Source of the DNA: Trichobilharzia regenti
Taxonomy: Eukaryota > Platyhelminthes > Trematoda > Strigeidida > Schistosomatidae
Direction: 5' to 3'
DNA: 64,000 nt
Assembly (NCBI GenBank): GCA_944472135.2
Contig: OX235263.1
Coordinates: 1,905,517-1,969,516 of the forward strand
Below are positions 30,126-41,619 of the stretch, piece by piece (the stretch's first letter is position 1; the number at the start of each line of letters is the position of its first letter). The notes beneath the pieces are model-generated. The model saw only the letters and a program-made list of their open reading frames with translations, did not search any database and had not been told where the DNA came from. Both the position numbers and the translations under genes were made by a program.

Positions 30126-31080
30126 ATAATATAATACGACAGGCACTCATACTAATTCAAAAGAGAGTTTCTGGGGAAGATTAAAACAGTAAAATAAGAG
30201 CAATAAATGGCTCTCAAAACGTAATTATTTTCAGTTACCTGGATGAATACATGTATAGAAATTGACCTTATTTCAAAACTGACACTCCCCATTACAAATG
30301 GAACTTATTTATAATTCATATAAGAGAAAAATACCCTGTTTAATGTTTTTTTCATGCATTTTTATGTAAATATACGTCATATTTTGTGCAAAAATCCCTC
30401 ATTTTTCTGATCGGTCGAATCAAGGTCACTCGTGCGTTCGCATCCCTTGGGACACCGTTGTAGAACTTTACGCAATCAACTAACTAACCAGTTCGTGTAA
30501 ATCGCTCTCGCGTCCGCAAGTGAAATTAGCAAGCTGACATTTGGGTGGGTGGGGGGCTTTGGCTGAGGACAATTTGACAAGGACCACCGACTAATTTAAA
30601 ATAAGAATTTATTCATTTTGGAGCAGTCTGAGAACTAAATAGCAACCCTCGACATGGAATACTTAACAAGATTGGTTTCTTCAGAATGAGACAAGTATTT
30701 GATGTAAGAATAAAGAAAACAGAAAAGGTGAAGGAACAGCACTGCCCGAGGGACACCAGCTAGAGTAATTGAAGCGGTGGAGGACTTTCGATTAAATATA
30801 CAATATTGGAAGAGATCGGTTTTATATCAATCAATAGGCCAAATACCAGGTCAATAGAGTAAATATTGATGCCAATACAAATTAACCCAAGGATTGTTAA
30901 ACATTTTTGAAAGTGCCCAGTCCCTGATGAGGTCATCAGGAGAAGTAGACATGACATTTTCATAGAGAATTCTAAGTATCTCAGTTCACATTCAAGTAAG
31001 CACTGACGATGCTGTCTGTAGGATGATAATAAAACCTCCTCAATTAAACTATCCAACTAAAAATACGCAACCAAACCAAA
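30126..31080. other. Non-coding; contains a repeat shared with 58080-58260
   Basis: Around 30335-30465 the sequence (CCTGTTTAATG, ATACGTCAT, GGTCACTCGTGCGTTC) matches 58120-58250 in inverted orientation. The rest is unrecognised. Confidence 0.4.
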
Positions 31081-31306
31081 ATGATCCACCTGAGGTACCA
31101 ATCTTCTCCATTATTTTTTATTTATTTTTGATTACAGCTTGATTCCACATTGTATTTTTGGTACTAGTATGGAATTTTCAGCACGGATATCGGTAGCCCA
31201 AATTTTGCAGGCCCACCATAGACATCAGGTGTTCTTCGGCAGGGGATCGAACCTCGGACCATGTGCATGGTCTGCGAGAGTCCTAACCACTGTGCCACCG
31301 ACGCAC
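31081..31306 (-). mobile_element. SINE-A copy next to foldback tail
   Basis: SINE-A spans 31112-31306 on the minus strand, full length. 31078-31112 (CAAAATGATCCACCTGAGG) matches the tail beside the foldback insertion at 38131-38369. Confidence 0.75.
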
Positions 31307-31744
31307 AGTGGTAGCGCTAGCACTTTGATCTGTAAATCGATGTTATGCGGTAATTGCTGTGGTTATACTGTTGAATAATTCAAGTAGGAGTCAGTTTCGT
31401 ATTGTCTGCTCCTCCCCGTTAGTAGATAATCTATGTTTTCATGAATACTGACAGATAAGGAGTCCATAGATTAGTTAGGAGTTTTATGTAGTCTTTAATC
31501 ACAGCCGTTACAATCCACCTCCATTTATGCAGAAGGAAATAAAGTTGGGTTGGACATACGCTGGTGAGACAGACCTCCAAGTGAGGTCAGACATGCACAT
31601 GCAACAGGTTGTCGAATATAAAAGGACGGGTTAGGTGTTCGAAGGTTACACTGCAGGGTTAATTTAGAGAGAAAATGAAATGAAATTGTTAGTCTTGTGG
31701 CCTGGTGGCAGTGATTTCAGAGATCATAGTGCAATAGAAATATG

Positions 31745-31972
31745 CGTTGGTGGCACAGAGGTAGAATGTCCACCGATCATGCATGTGGTTTGGGGTTCGA
31801 CCCTCGACCGATGCACTCCTTTACCTTACCAAGTCAGTAATAGGACTTGTAAAGAGGAAAGGTTGGGCACAAGGTGGCCAGCAACCCCATCCCGTAAAAA
31901 TAAACACCGCTGCTACCGAAACTTCAAGCCTCCAGTTTGAAGCTCTATGTTCCACTGGAAACTTAAAGGAAT
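31745..31972 (+). mobile_element. SINE-B copy
   Basis: Starts GCGTTGGTGGCACAGAGGTA with B-box-like GGGTTCGACCC, and follows the SINE-B body to TTAAAGGAATAAAAAATC. More diverged than 34016. No clear target duplication found. Confidence 0.75.
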
Positions 31973-32227
31973 AAAAAATCTGAAGCCCAATATAATTTTT
32001 ATAATAATATTAATAATGATTATAATCACCTTATTCCAAATAGCAATAATGATTATAAAGAATGGAATTTTCAGTGTTCTTTTAGTACATATTGCAACAA
32101 TGTAGCTCCTTTTATAAGTATGTACATGCGTAAAATTAAATAAAAAAACCACAAAAACTGAAAGTTGGTGAAAAGATAATGAAGTATATAAGTAGATAGT
32201 TTCATAGATAATACATGTAGTTTTTAC

Positions 32228-32590
32228 GAATTGATCACGGATTGTTATCAGTTAGAGAACCATTGAAAACCAGCCGGGGAGTACTGGACAGCTGCTGTTT
32301 CACCCTAGTTTGGGTATCATCGGCAGTACGCACCCACTAGGATTCGAACCCAAGACCTTCCGGTTACAACGAAAGCTAGCTCGTTTACCATTCAGCCACT
32401 GGGACCGATTCAATGGCTTATGAATCCTAACTTCTACATTCATGAGCCATTGAATAGGGCCCGAGTGGCTGAATGGTATACGAGCTTGGCTTGTAGCCCC
32501 AGAAGGTCTCCCAAACTAGGATGAAACAGCTGTCCAGTACTCCAGTTCTGGTTTTCAATGGTTCTCTAAGTGATATCAATCCGTGATCAA
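32228..32590. mobile_element. Two SINE-C copies in inverted orientation
   Basis: A minus copy (32228-32435) and a shorter plus copy (32440-32590) meet around AATGGCTTATGAATCCTAAC. The plus copy has lost the 5' half of its hammerhead core. Confidence 0.75.
32281..32329 (-). ncRNA. Hammerhead-like fold in SINE-C, one core change
   Basis: Minus strand: GTACTG pairs with CAGTAC (stem I, 6/6). Core is CCGATGA (U4 to C). Stem II ACCC/GGGT. GAAA, stem III CAGCAGCTG (three pairs, loop CAG) and site GTC follow. It supports the family-wide architecture, although the core change probably blocks catalysis. Confidence 0.6.
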
Positions 32591-32754
32591 CTCGTAAAAA
32601 CATAACTAACCCTTACAAACCAAACTATAGAAAATACATGTAGTAATAATAATAGTCTTCCTTGATACTTTGTAGTTCACTTACTGAGTTAAAAAGTTTA
32701 TAAGTTCTTTTCTCACATCTGACTGTCTTTTCATACAAAACCCACTGCTAAATA

Positions 32755-33090
32755 TGGCGGTATAGTGGAATTTTTATTTTTAGTAGTTGTACGAACATAA
32801 ATTCTTATGAAATTTCTTCTGATTACATCCCCGAAGGGATACAAGGCAAAAGTTGAGAATAAAGAGGAGGATGTTCAATATGAGACAGGATAACTTTAGC
32901 CAACTATTTGCAAGAATTGAATTGAAATGCCTATTGACTACAGTGTTAGTTAATTGAGTCAAAGGCACATCACTAACCATGACTGCTTACAGTCCTCAGT
33001 GTTCTACGTAGTATGATATAGTCCTTTTTGAGAGATCCATGAAAAACAGCTGTAGAGAACAATAAGTGTAACTTCAGAAAACTGTACGCT
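32755..33090 (-). mobile_element. LINE-D (CR1-like) remnant
   Basis: The minus frame at 32780-32980 (VPLTQLTNTVVNRHFNSILA) aligns with the C-terminal LINE-D block SQLVTTLVERHLNTCEK at 46200. Strongly decayed. Confidence 0.5.
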
Positions 33091-33929
33091 CACACGTCTA
33101 AGTGTAAAAATTCTATGATACCATACTTGGCACGTATTTTATGTGATGAAAATAGCGTCAGGCAAGAATTAACTTACCTTTTTTCATCTAGTAAATAAAC
33201 AATATCCTCCATCCATCCATCCTTATATACCTTCAAGTTTTACTTTTATTATTTCTATCATATTTATGGTCCTGTTGCTTCATCGCTTGTTTTACTTTCA
33301 TAATTGCAAACACCAACGTATCTCTATGACTGCTGTAATCTCTGTTTTTTCCCTTACCATATCATGTAAAGAGAACATTATATATTCAATATTTTTAAAC
33401 ATGCTAGGATTTCTATACCACATCGACAGTACTGTGTGTAACAAGCCCACGGCAATTTTCACTCGCACTATTATTATTATCTTGGCGGTTATCATTATTA
33501 TTATTGCAATTTTATACGCTACATGTTTTTGACATTACCCCTATTGTAAATGTGGAAGATTTTCTGCGTGATTAATTTCTATTTATAATTTGAGGAAATT
33601 AGATGCAATATTGTGTGTGATTAATGCTGAAAATTCCATTCTGTATCACAAGTACTGTTTTTGGGATAAAGTAAATCATTACTGCTGTTATTAAAGAAGG
33701 TGAATGGGTAGAATACATGAAGTGATAAATTGTAAGAGAAAAGGTGGGTTGACTTGCGCCAGCAGGGAGTCTCAACTTCTTGATGTATTAAGTCAAACGA
33801 AAAGTTTTCCTAGAAATCAACAAAATATGAAACAAACAACAGAGATTCAAAGAGAAACTGATACTGAGATGAGAGATGATATTCGATTTACTGCCTATTA
33901 CAGTGCTGTAAGTGTTACATAAATTATGG
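33091..33929. other. Non-coding; SINE-A-like tail near 33625-33675
   Basis: GCTGAAAATTCCATTCTGTA and CAAGTACTGTTTTTGGGATA resemble the body/tail of SINE-A relatives at 43420 and 47908. Other ORFs here show no motif. Confidence 0.4.
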
Positions 33930-34479
33930 TGGAACAACAGAAGACAAGGGCCAGCCAAACAGATCGTTTATCAACACATATTTATAGATTTTCATGTACA
34001 TTAATATAGATTATTAGTGCGTCGGTGGCACAGCGGTTAGGACGCTCGCCGACCATGCACATGGTCTGGGGTTCGACCCCGGCCGGTGCACTCCTTTACC
34101 TCGCTAAGCCAGTAGTGAGACTGGTAAAGAGGGAAGGTTGGGCATGAGGCTGGCAACCCCATCCTGTAAAAATCAACACTGCTACGGAATCTTCAAGCCT
34201 CTAGCTTGGAGTCCTATGTTCTACTGGGAACGTGAAGGAAAAAAAATATATAGATTATTGTTAGTAGAAAAACACAGTCCTATGATTGGTTGTTTCTCAC
34301 AGAAAGTTAACCTTGCATCTCTTTGTGACTGTTCCTTGAATGTCAGGTCATCTATATGCTAGCTGTATCCGTCTACGCAAAGCCTTTGCTGTCATTTTTC
34401 TCACGACCAATATTGGGGACATAAACATTGACGTAAATTACTGTCCACCAATTTCGACTAACAGCCAGCTCTTACCACA
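33930..34479 (-). repeat. Solo gypsy LTR interrupted by SINE-B
   Basis: Begins TGGAACAACAGAAGACAAGG and ends TTACCACA. It matches the LTR at 40247-40560 once the SINE (34016-34247) and one 12-bp duplicate are removed. Flanks ATGG / ATGA are at best an imperfect duplication. Confidence 0.75.
34004..34259 (+). mobile_element. SINE-B copy with perfect 12-bp target duplication
   Basis: ATATAGATTATT occurs at 34004-34015 and 34248-34259. Between them lies a complete 232-bp SINE-B: head AGTGCGTCGGTGGCACAGCG, B box GGGTTCGACCC, body with TCAAGCCTCTAGC, tail GGAAAAAAAAT. This defines the exact ends of the family. Confidence 0.9.
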
Positions 34480-35157
34480 ATGAGACTGAACCGGTCCACG
34501 CAAATCTTTTTCGTATCTGTAACTTAAATTAACAATATGACATCAACTGAAGACCGTTTAAGTGAAATCGGATAAGATTCTCTTCATATAAGAACAATCC
34601 AATGCAAAAGCTACTGGGACAGAAATGGTTAGATCATCGGCATATTTAATGAATGTACCACTGTGAGCACAGTGTTACTTTAATAATCAATATCTCGTCA
34701 GTTTTTGAGATGCTGTATTTACCTATCTACAGACTTCACCACATATATACACAAGCACACATCAAAGATTGTTATAATACGCTTAACTAATTTGATACTA
34801 TGACAACACGGATAATAGTTGTCTAGGTAATTTCTTATTGATCAATTGATTTGTGTCTCTCTCTGTGTGTGTAGTCATCTATTATTAGTACAATCAATAC
34901 ACAACATTATTTTTGAGTGTTGCTTTCGTAAATATCTCATATCGATTATATTCAATAAAAAAAAGCACATAAAATCAATATTATCATAGTAGCTGAGGTA
35001 AAAAGGCAGCTGGGGGAGTTGAACGATCAATAACTACTGATTCAATCTGTCCTCAATATGAATAGTGCAAATATAAAAGTAGTTTATGAAGAATAAGATG
35101 GTAACATCGTTTATTTTGTCAGCTTCTCATCAGCTGAGCACAGTCTAAAGAAAAAGT
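34480..35157. other. Non-coding region
   Basis: No recognised feature. A short CT/GT-rich run is near 34855-34872. Confidence 0.35.
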
Positions 35158-35217
35158 TTTTTTGATTATAGCTTGATTCCACATCGTAGTTTTGATACAA
35201 GTATGGAATTTTTCATA
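35158..35217 (-). repeat. SINE-A tail fragment
   Basis: GATTATAGCTTGATTCCACA and TTTTGATACAAGTATGGAAT match the 3' part of SINE-A; the tRNA head is absent. It abuts LINE-B. Confidence 0.55.
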
Positions 35218-35962
35218 CTTGAAACAGGAAACACTACGCGACATCACTGAAGAATCATGCGTGGAAGAACATTGGAAGTTTCTGAAGGCGACTCTCAACA
35301 AAACGTGTTCAACGGTTCTAGGAAGAAAGAAGAGACAAGACAAGGAATGGGTCTCAACGGACACTTGGAAATTAATAGAAGAGAGGAGAATGGTGAAAGA
35401 GAAAATGATTCAATGCAAGGACGGACAAGAGAAAGAGACGATGAGCTCAACTCACACAACACTGGACAAATAAGTGAAGAAGAGTGCTAGGAAAGACAAA
35501 AGACGATACTACAACAACCTCGCCACTGAAGCTGAGAAGGCAGCAGGCAAAACGGACCTGAGGACACTATATCAGATAACTAAATCTCTATCCGGGAAGA
35601 GACCAACACAAGCGAAACCTATAAAAGACAGCCAAGGGAACCCAATTACCAAGGAAGAAAGACAGATTAAACAATGGGCGGATCACTTCAAATGACTTTT
35701 GAAACGACCATCACCTGCAACCTGTCCAGAAATACCAACAACAGCGCGCACACAAGTGCAAGTTGACACCAATCCTCCAATGAGAGCTGAAGTCTTGAAC
35801 GCAATCAAGCTTCTGAAAGCTGGAAAAGCAGCCGGACCAGATGGAATACCCCCTGAAGCACTGAAAGCAGACCCAGAGACGACAGCAGACATGCTGACTC
35901 CATTATTGCAAAAGGTCTGGAAGGAGGGAAAGGTGCCTACTGACTGAAGGAAAGGTTACCTC

Positions 35963-36484
35963 GTGAAACTACCAAAGAAGGGCGACTTAGGACTCTGCAA
36001 GAACTGGCGAGGAATCATGCTCCTATCGACGCCAAGTAAAATCCTGAGTCGCATCATCCTGGAGAGACTAAAGGACGCACTGGAGACAGAACTCCGACCA
36101 GAACAAGCTGGATTCAGGAAAGGCAAATCATGTACTGACCAAATTGCAACTCTACGCATCATCATCACAGAACAAAGCATGGAATGGCAATCAAACCTCT
36201 ACCTCAACTTTATAGACTTTGAGAAGGCCTTCGACAGCGTTGATCGTGAAGTAATTTGGAAATTACTTGATTACTATGGCGTACCCCAAACATTCATCAA
36301 CATTATTCAACAGCGGTACGACAACGGCACCTGCCAAGTGATCCACAACAGAAGACTCAGCGAGGCGTTTGGAGTAAACACAGGAGTCAGACAAGGGTGC
36401 TTACTACCACTAATGATATTCCTAATTCTGGTGGACTGGATCATGCGTCAGACAGTGGGAAACGAGAAGACAGGAATATCCTGA
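35963..36484 (+). pseudogene. LINE-B reverse transcriptase palm
   Basis: 173 codons: NWRGIMLLSTPSKILSRIIL (motif 2-like), EQAGFRKGKSCTDQIATL, the motif A Asp in FIDFEKAFD, and motif B in GVRQGCLLP. The catalytic FADD lies in the next frame (36495-36713), so a small indel near 36484 separates motifs B and C. Confidence 0.85.
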
Positions 36485-36494
36485 ACCGACCGAC

Positions 36495-36713
36495 GTGAAG
36501 AACCTAGAAGACCTGGATTTCGCGGATGACTTATGTTTGATGTCACACACAATCGAAGACTTACAAGCGAAAACCGACAAACTGGTCGAAGAAGCAGTCG
36601 GCGAAGACAGGACTCCAGGTAAACATAGACAAGACGGAGGTTATGAAATTAACCAACCAATCAACAACAACAGCAACATCCAGCGCCAATCACCATCCAC
36701 AGGAGGGATTTGA
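36495..36713 (+). pseudogene. LINE-B RT motif C fragment
   Basis: LEDLDFADDLCLMSHTIEDL holds the FADD catalytic pair and is followed by the linker AKTDKLVEEAVGEDR. It continues the RT after the break. Confidence 0.8.
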
Positions 36714-37437
36714 AAGAGGTTACGTCATTCACTTATCTAGCATTGAGCATTGTCTCAACTACAGCCAGTCGGAACGGACGAGGATGTCAAATCGAGCGAG
36801 AATCGGGGGAAGGCGAGAAACACATTCATCAACCTGAGACAACCAATCTGGAAATCTTCGTCCCTCAGCCAGCATCAACAACAAAATCCATTCGGATTTC
36901 CAATACAAACCACGTCAAGTCAGTCAGTTCTTCTATACGGAACGGATGAGAAACTTGGCGGGCGGGTCACAAAGAATATTTCCAACAGCCTGTAGCAGAC
37001 CTTTATCCACCACCAACTGTCTTCGCTGGCTCTATACTGAAGATCAGATGACCTGGCCGGAGAAAATCACCAACCATGGGAAACTATGGGAACAAACAAA
37101 CAAAACAAGAACCAATCGCCCAACCAACAAATACGCAGGAGAAAGTGGATGGAGATGGATTGGACACTCGCTCGCTAGGGAGGCCGCTGGGTGACATCGT
37201 GCGCACGTTAGGCCGTTGCTCGAGTGGAACCAGGCCGAAAAGGAAGCCTGCGGCGAGTGTGACGTCAGTGCAAGGGTGACATGGAGGAGATCGTGTGAAT
37301 AGAAGGAGGAGTTGAAAGAGTATGGACTAAGATGAATACAGGTGAAAAGTACAGCAGAAGGAAGACAGAAGTGGCAAATGGAGACGTGCAGTTGAATCTC
37401 TATGATGTTTCACTAGGAACCCAAGTGTTATACAGTA

Positions 37438-37842
37438 ATGTTTACTGATGACGTTTCGAAACGTCAAGGGAATGATGAAACAATGGTTAGTTTTGATATA
37501 ACTAGTCTTTATAATAATATATCAGTTAATATGGCCTTAGAAGCAGTTAAAAAAGAATTAACTGCGGATCCGGAACTCAGTCATAGGACAAAGCTGTCCA
37601 TTGAAGAAATTATTTTAGGGATTCAGTTATGCCTCACATCTACTATCTTTAAGTTCCAAGGCAAAATATATAGACAAACAGAAGGTGTAGCAATGGGATC
37701 ACCAATATCCCCTATCGTAGCAGACATATTTATGGACAGCTGGGAAAATAGTGCCCTCAATACATTTAACCCTACTCCGAAAATATGGTGGAGATATGTG
37801 GATGACACTTTCACAGCGGTTAGAAACAGAACACATCTCTAG
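37438..37842 (+). pseudogene. PLE-B reverse transcriptase
   Basis: 134 codons: MVSFDITSLYNNISVNMALE (motif A), EGVAMGSPISPIVADIFMDS (motif B) and WWRYVDDTFTA (motif C, YVDD). This is the Penelope-type RT pattern. A frame break follows; the continuation at 37751-38011 has LDCKIKRIEEGKLHTSVYRK. Confidence 0.85.
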
Positions 37843-38130
37843 CTTCTTGACACATATAAACTCACAAGTTGAGGGAATAAAATTCACATTTGAATCAGAA
37901 AATGAATCAGGAGAATTAGCTATGTTAGATTGTAAGATAAAAAGAATAGAAGAAGGCAAACTACACACTAGTGTTTATAGAAAACCAACGCATTCTGCTA
38001 ATAGATATTAAGACTTTAATTCGTCTCATCCTTTAACTGTTAAGGCGGGCTTAGTTAAATGTTTAACAAACCGAGCAGTGGCACTAAGTAGCACAAAAAA
38101 AGACCTAAATGATGAATTAAAACAGATAGA

Positions 38131-38369
38131 AGAAGCGTTGGTTTTGATGTGGTTTTGTTCTCTGAGCTGGATGGTTAGTTTGCGAAGCTTTCATCACTTT
38201 ACTGGGTGACATCTTCAGCGCATACTTCAATTTGAAGTATGCGCTGAAGATGTCACCCAGTAAAGTGATGAAAGCTTCGCAAACTAACCATCCAGCTCAG
38301 AGAACAAAACCACATCAAAATCATCCACCTGAGCTACAAATCTTCTCTATAATATCTAGAAGCGTTGGT
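38131..38369. mobile_element. Foldback insertion with 12-bp target duplication in PLE-B
   Basis: AGAAGCGTTGGT occurs at 38131-38142 and 38358-38369. Inside are perfect inverted arms of about 90 bp meeting at CTTCAATTTGAAG (about 38226-38238), plus a single-copy tail with TCATCCACCTGAGCTAC. The PLE-B reading resumes exactly after the duplicate (EALVLNNYPIKF). Confidence 0.85.
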
Positions 38370-39022
38370 GTTGAATAACTATCCTATAAAATTCATTAGG
38401 AAGATCATTAAAGGCCAAAAACAAAATAAAAATAATTGTGAAACTAGTAATAATAACATAATTAAGAAAGAATATAAGTCATCCACAGTTATACCATATA
38501 AAGAGGGGACATCTGAGACACTACGTAGGATTCTGAATAAAATAGGAATTAGGGTGGCATTTAAACCTACAAACTCACTCAGGGACAAGCTCTGTAGGTT
38601 AAGGGACCCAGTTGACCCAATTAGACAAAATAATATTATTTACAAAATACCATGCAATGACTGTGAGCGAGGTCAACTACATAGGTCAAACTAGTAGGTC
38701 AGGGATAGTCAGATTGTCAGAACAATAGAATTTAGCTAAGGTAAGAATGGTTGACCCCGAGAAGATAAGTAATTTAGAAAAAAGCTCAGCAATTGCAATG
38801 CATGCGCTAACACACAACCACACAATAGGATGGGAGAGGGTTAAAATTCTAAAAAGTAATGTAGGTAGATGGAGAGAGAGGTTGATTACTGAATCCTTGT
38901 TCATCGAGTCTACACCAAACACATGCAATAGGAATGACTCGTCACTCATACCTGAAATATGGAAAATACTATTACCAATCAAATCAAGTGAAAATCAAGA
39001 GAAAAACAATGGAACTATATAA
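38365..39022 (+). pseudogene. PLE-B linker and GIY-YIG remnants
   Basis: The first ORF (38365-38694) ends in NIIYKIPCNDC, the lead-in to a GIY-YIG domain. In another frame EVNYIGQTSRS follows (about 38668-38700), showing a frameshift in the nuclease. The C-terminal part is at 38747-39022 (AIAMHALTHNHTIGWERVKI). Confidence 0.75.
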
Positions 39023-39304
39023 ATGAAATTAGGAAGTCGTGTGATTACCTTGATATGATTATGAGCAATAAATTGAGCTCGAAACGTCATCAGTAAACAT
39101 TACTGTATAACACTGTGAGACTTTATCAAAACAAAATTTACCCATAATGAATAACTCAATGATAGCAAAGCATTTTGATCTGGGTTCGAATTTCATGAGG
39201 GACATTAGTTCCTTCAAGAGTGAAGATACGCCTTCCTGACGAGCCCCTACAACTATTTAAGCCGTTTGTTGTGACATTGTTATAACGATAATATAATTCG
39301 AACG

Positions 39305-40450
39305 GTCAATTCATTATAGTCATAACTATTCACTAGCTATTTTGATAAGTATTACTGGTTGGTGCCAGCCTATAAAGCAGTTAACGGTGGTCAGAAATAT
39401 GAACTGACGCATGTAGCTGATAGCCAACAGTAAACCCGTTGTGTAATAGAATGCCAGCTTGACTAACAGGGCTCACAAGACAGTAAAAAAGGCTAATGCA
39501 TGTAAGTATTATGCAACATGTTGTTAAACTGTACATGAACGACCGCTTTTGATGTTCTTGTGTTCTGTGTATCCCTTGCTCTAATTTCTCATCTCCCTTC
39601 CAACGAAATGCCTTCCAACCTGAAACAGTCAGCTGTCAAACAAATTTGCAAGTTTGAACAATGACATCGTAAGGAGAGACTTCTTTCAACTAGTAGCTTC
39701 TCTGACCGCGCAGACGGTCATTTAGTCTTTACTATACCTACAACATGAACTAGTCATTGTTTCCGATGCTTTTGATTTCTGTGGTATTTATAGTCGATTC
39801 ACAAGGTCATCAAATAGAGTAAAACTAACTGTCGAATGTATAAACTTGGTAACCATAGTGAGGATTTGTTTAAATTAATGTTAGTAACGTAACCTAATGT
39901 ATTCTTATACTCTTTCTAGTAAAACTTCGGGTGAAGTTAAAGTATCACAGCCAAATTCAAGGTCTTCCGAAAGTTGACCTTCAAGAAACCATCAGACTCA
40001 GCGAATGCTATAAGACATCATTCCAAATCAAATCATACCTGCCTTTTTGGACTAGGAGTGGGCAGATATAGTATTCTGCCTATTTACTGGGTACTTTATC
40101 TGCAAATCTATATTGTTAGGTAGGGTTATGGCTTTTAAGATTAAGGATTTTGGGTTTAGTTTAAGATCAGAAGCTAGGATTATGGTTAGAGTTATGGGTA
40201 GGTTGAAGTTTAGTGTTAGAAATATCAACGGACCTCAAAGTACTATTGTAACAACAGAAGACAAGGGCCAGGAAACAGAACGTTTATTAAGTAAATCAAC
40301 ACATATTTATAGATTTTCATGTACATTAATATAGATTATTGTTAGTAGAAAAACACAGTCCTATGATTGGTTGTTTCTCACAGAAAGTTAACCTTGCATT
40401 TCTTTGTGACTGTTTCTTGAACGTCAGATCATCTATACGTTAACTGTATC
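39305..40450. repeat. 1.15-kb duplicated segment, copy 1
   Basis: Nearly identical to 55582-56722, from GTCAATTCATTA through the first 200 bases of an LTR. It carries exon-like frames (+): one starting MPSNLKQSAVKQICKFEQ that is stopped here by TGA but open in copy 2, and one resembling LKYHSQIQGLPKVDLQETIR. Function unknown; possibly pieces of a duplicated host or element gene. Confidence 0.75.
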
Positions 40451-40560
40451 CGCCTACGCAAAGCCTTTGTTCTCATTTCTCTCACAACCAATATTGGGAA
40501 CATAAACACTGACGTAAATTACTGTCCACCAATTTCGGCTAACAGCCAGCTCTCACCACA
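40247..40560 (-). repeat. Solo gypsy LTR with 4-bp target duplication
   Basis: Begins TGTAACAACAGAAGAC and ends CACCACA, flanked by CTAT at 40243-40246 and 40561-40564. No internal sequence lies beside it, so it is a solo LTR from recombination between LTRs of an element related to the one at the left edge. Confidence 0.85.
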
Positions 40561-40564
40561 CTAT

Positions 40565-41214
40565 GATCTGCAGTCACCTGGATGAATGGGTATGTCATGC
40601 ATGGTAGGATTTCTCTATAGATCATCTGTGTATTAACTGGGAAACATTCTTCCAACATTATGAGCTACAACTTCACAGTGTCATATCAAGTCTGCAATTA
40701 TTTTTTAGTGTAATTTTCATCGATTATGCTACTTTTTTGCATCCTAATTCTCATTGGTTGATCAAGGTGACTGTGTGGTTTTGGCTATGATACTTTAAAT
40801 TTGCAAACTTTGTGTCAACCCAAAAATTGTGAACCTTATTCTCATGAGTGTTGGGCTAATTATCCTATAAATAGTCAACAACTTCTGGACATCATTCTGG
40901 ACTGATATTACTCTTAGCTCCTAGCGGTTACTCCTTGTTATGGCCAAGAGAGTGTATCCAAATCTTTATGAAATTTATACTTTTCTGGTATTGTTCAGGT
41001 TGTAACCAGTTGCGAACAATCCCCGAAATATTTAAAAGATGAACACATGTTTCTCAAGTACATTTGTCGTTCTTACTTTGTTCAAGTTTACTAATGTGTA
41101 TTTCCCTTTGATTGATTCTATTCAGATTGGAACTGATCGGTCTTGATGCTGGCATATTAGCTACAAGTATGGATGGTTTGACGATGCTTTGCGATTACTA
41201 TGATGTTGCTTAGT
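40565..41214. other. Non-coding region
   Basis: No repeat family or gene recognised on either strand. Confidence 0.35.
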
Positions 41215-41390
41215 TGATGGTGTATAACAGCGGAATCCAAAAGGTGGGAGGTAGAACCATTTAGTCCTACTAGAAACTCATCACCTGGATGCACCTAAAT
41301 TTCCAGTAACTGATGGTGTTACCACTGAGAAACGAACCTACCACCATCATTGAAGCATTTATCCTAGTTTGGTGTGTGTCACTGATAAAA
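41215..41390 (-). repeat. Degenerate Smα-type repeat
   Basis: The minus strand holds GTGATGAGTTTCTAGTAGGA followed by CTAAAT, where CTGACGAG and CGAAAT are expected, with the neighbouring CACCTAAATTTCC on +. Core residues are lost. Confidence 0.55.
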
Positions 41391-41619
41391 TTCATCAGTA
41401 TCATTTGAAGAGGCGTCCATAGGCACGTTAAAATATCAAATAGCAGAGAGAAAGATTAGATATCAAGGAGAGCAAATAAACCAGCATATTGCAGCTAAAC
41501 ACTGGAGATACGAAAGGAAGACAAAAGTAGAAGACAATACGAAGGGTAGAAGTTGCACAACAATACAGAAAATCTGTGTAAATGACTATTTTTATATTAT
41601 TATTATTATGTTATTATTA

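Larger units (their letters stand above)
35216..37425 (+). mobile_element. LINE-B copy, longest in the window
   Basis: 5' truncated, starting in the linker after the endonuclease. It contains the pre-RT region (RRYYNNLATEAEKAAGKTDL), the fingers (GKAAGPDGIPPEALKADPET), the palm with FIDFEKAFDSVDREVIWKLL and GVRQGCLLPLMIFLI, FADDLCLMSH, the C-terminal region and the 3' end (CACTAGGAACCCAAG) at the PLE-B junction. In-frame stops and shifts at about 35693, 35945 and 36484 make it non-functional. Confidence 0.85.
37426..39130 (+). mobile_element. PLE-B Penelope-like element, interrupted
   Basis: Starts with GTGTTATACAGTAATGTTTA and ends with the complement (CATTACTGTATAACACTGTG, about 39098), so its tips are inverted. 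Between them are RT, linker and a frameshifted GIY-YIG domain. A foldback insertion (38131-38369) and stops break the ORF. Confidence 0.8.

Noticed and set aside
31680..31940. 86-codon ORF
   Set aside because: It runs through a SINE-B and reflects its sequence only.
33266..33532. 88-codon ORF with hydrophobic segments
   Set aside because: AT-rich DNA gives Ile/Phe-rich frames by chance. There is no start context, conservation or motif.
38244..38273. CTGAAGA ... GAAA with a 4-bp stem (TCAC/GTGA) in the foldback element, as a ribozyme
   Set aside because: No cleavage triplet or pairing stems I and III could be found after GAAA.
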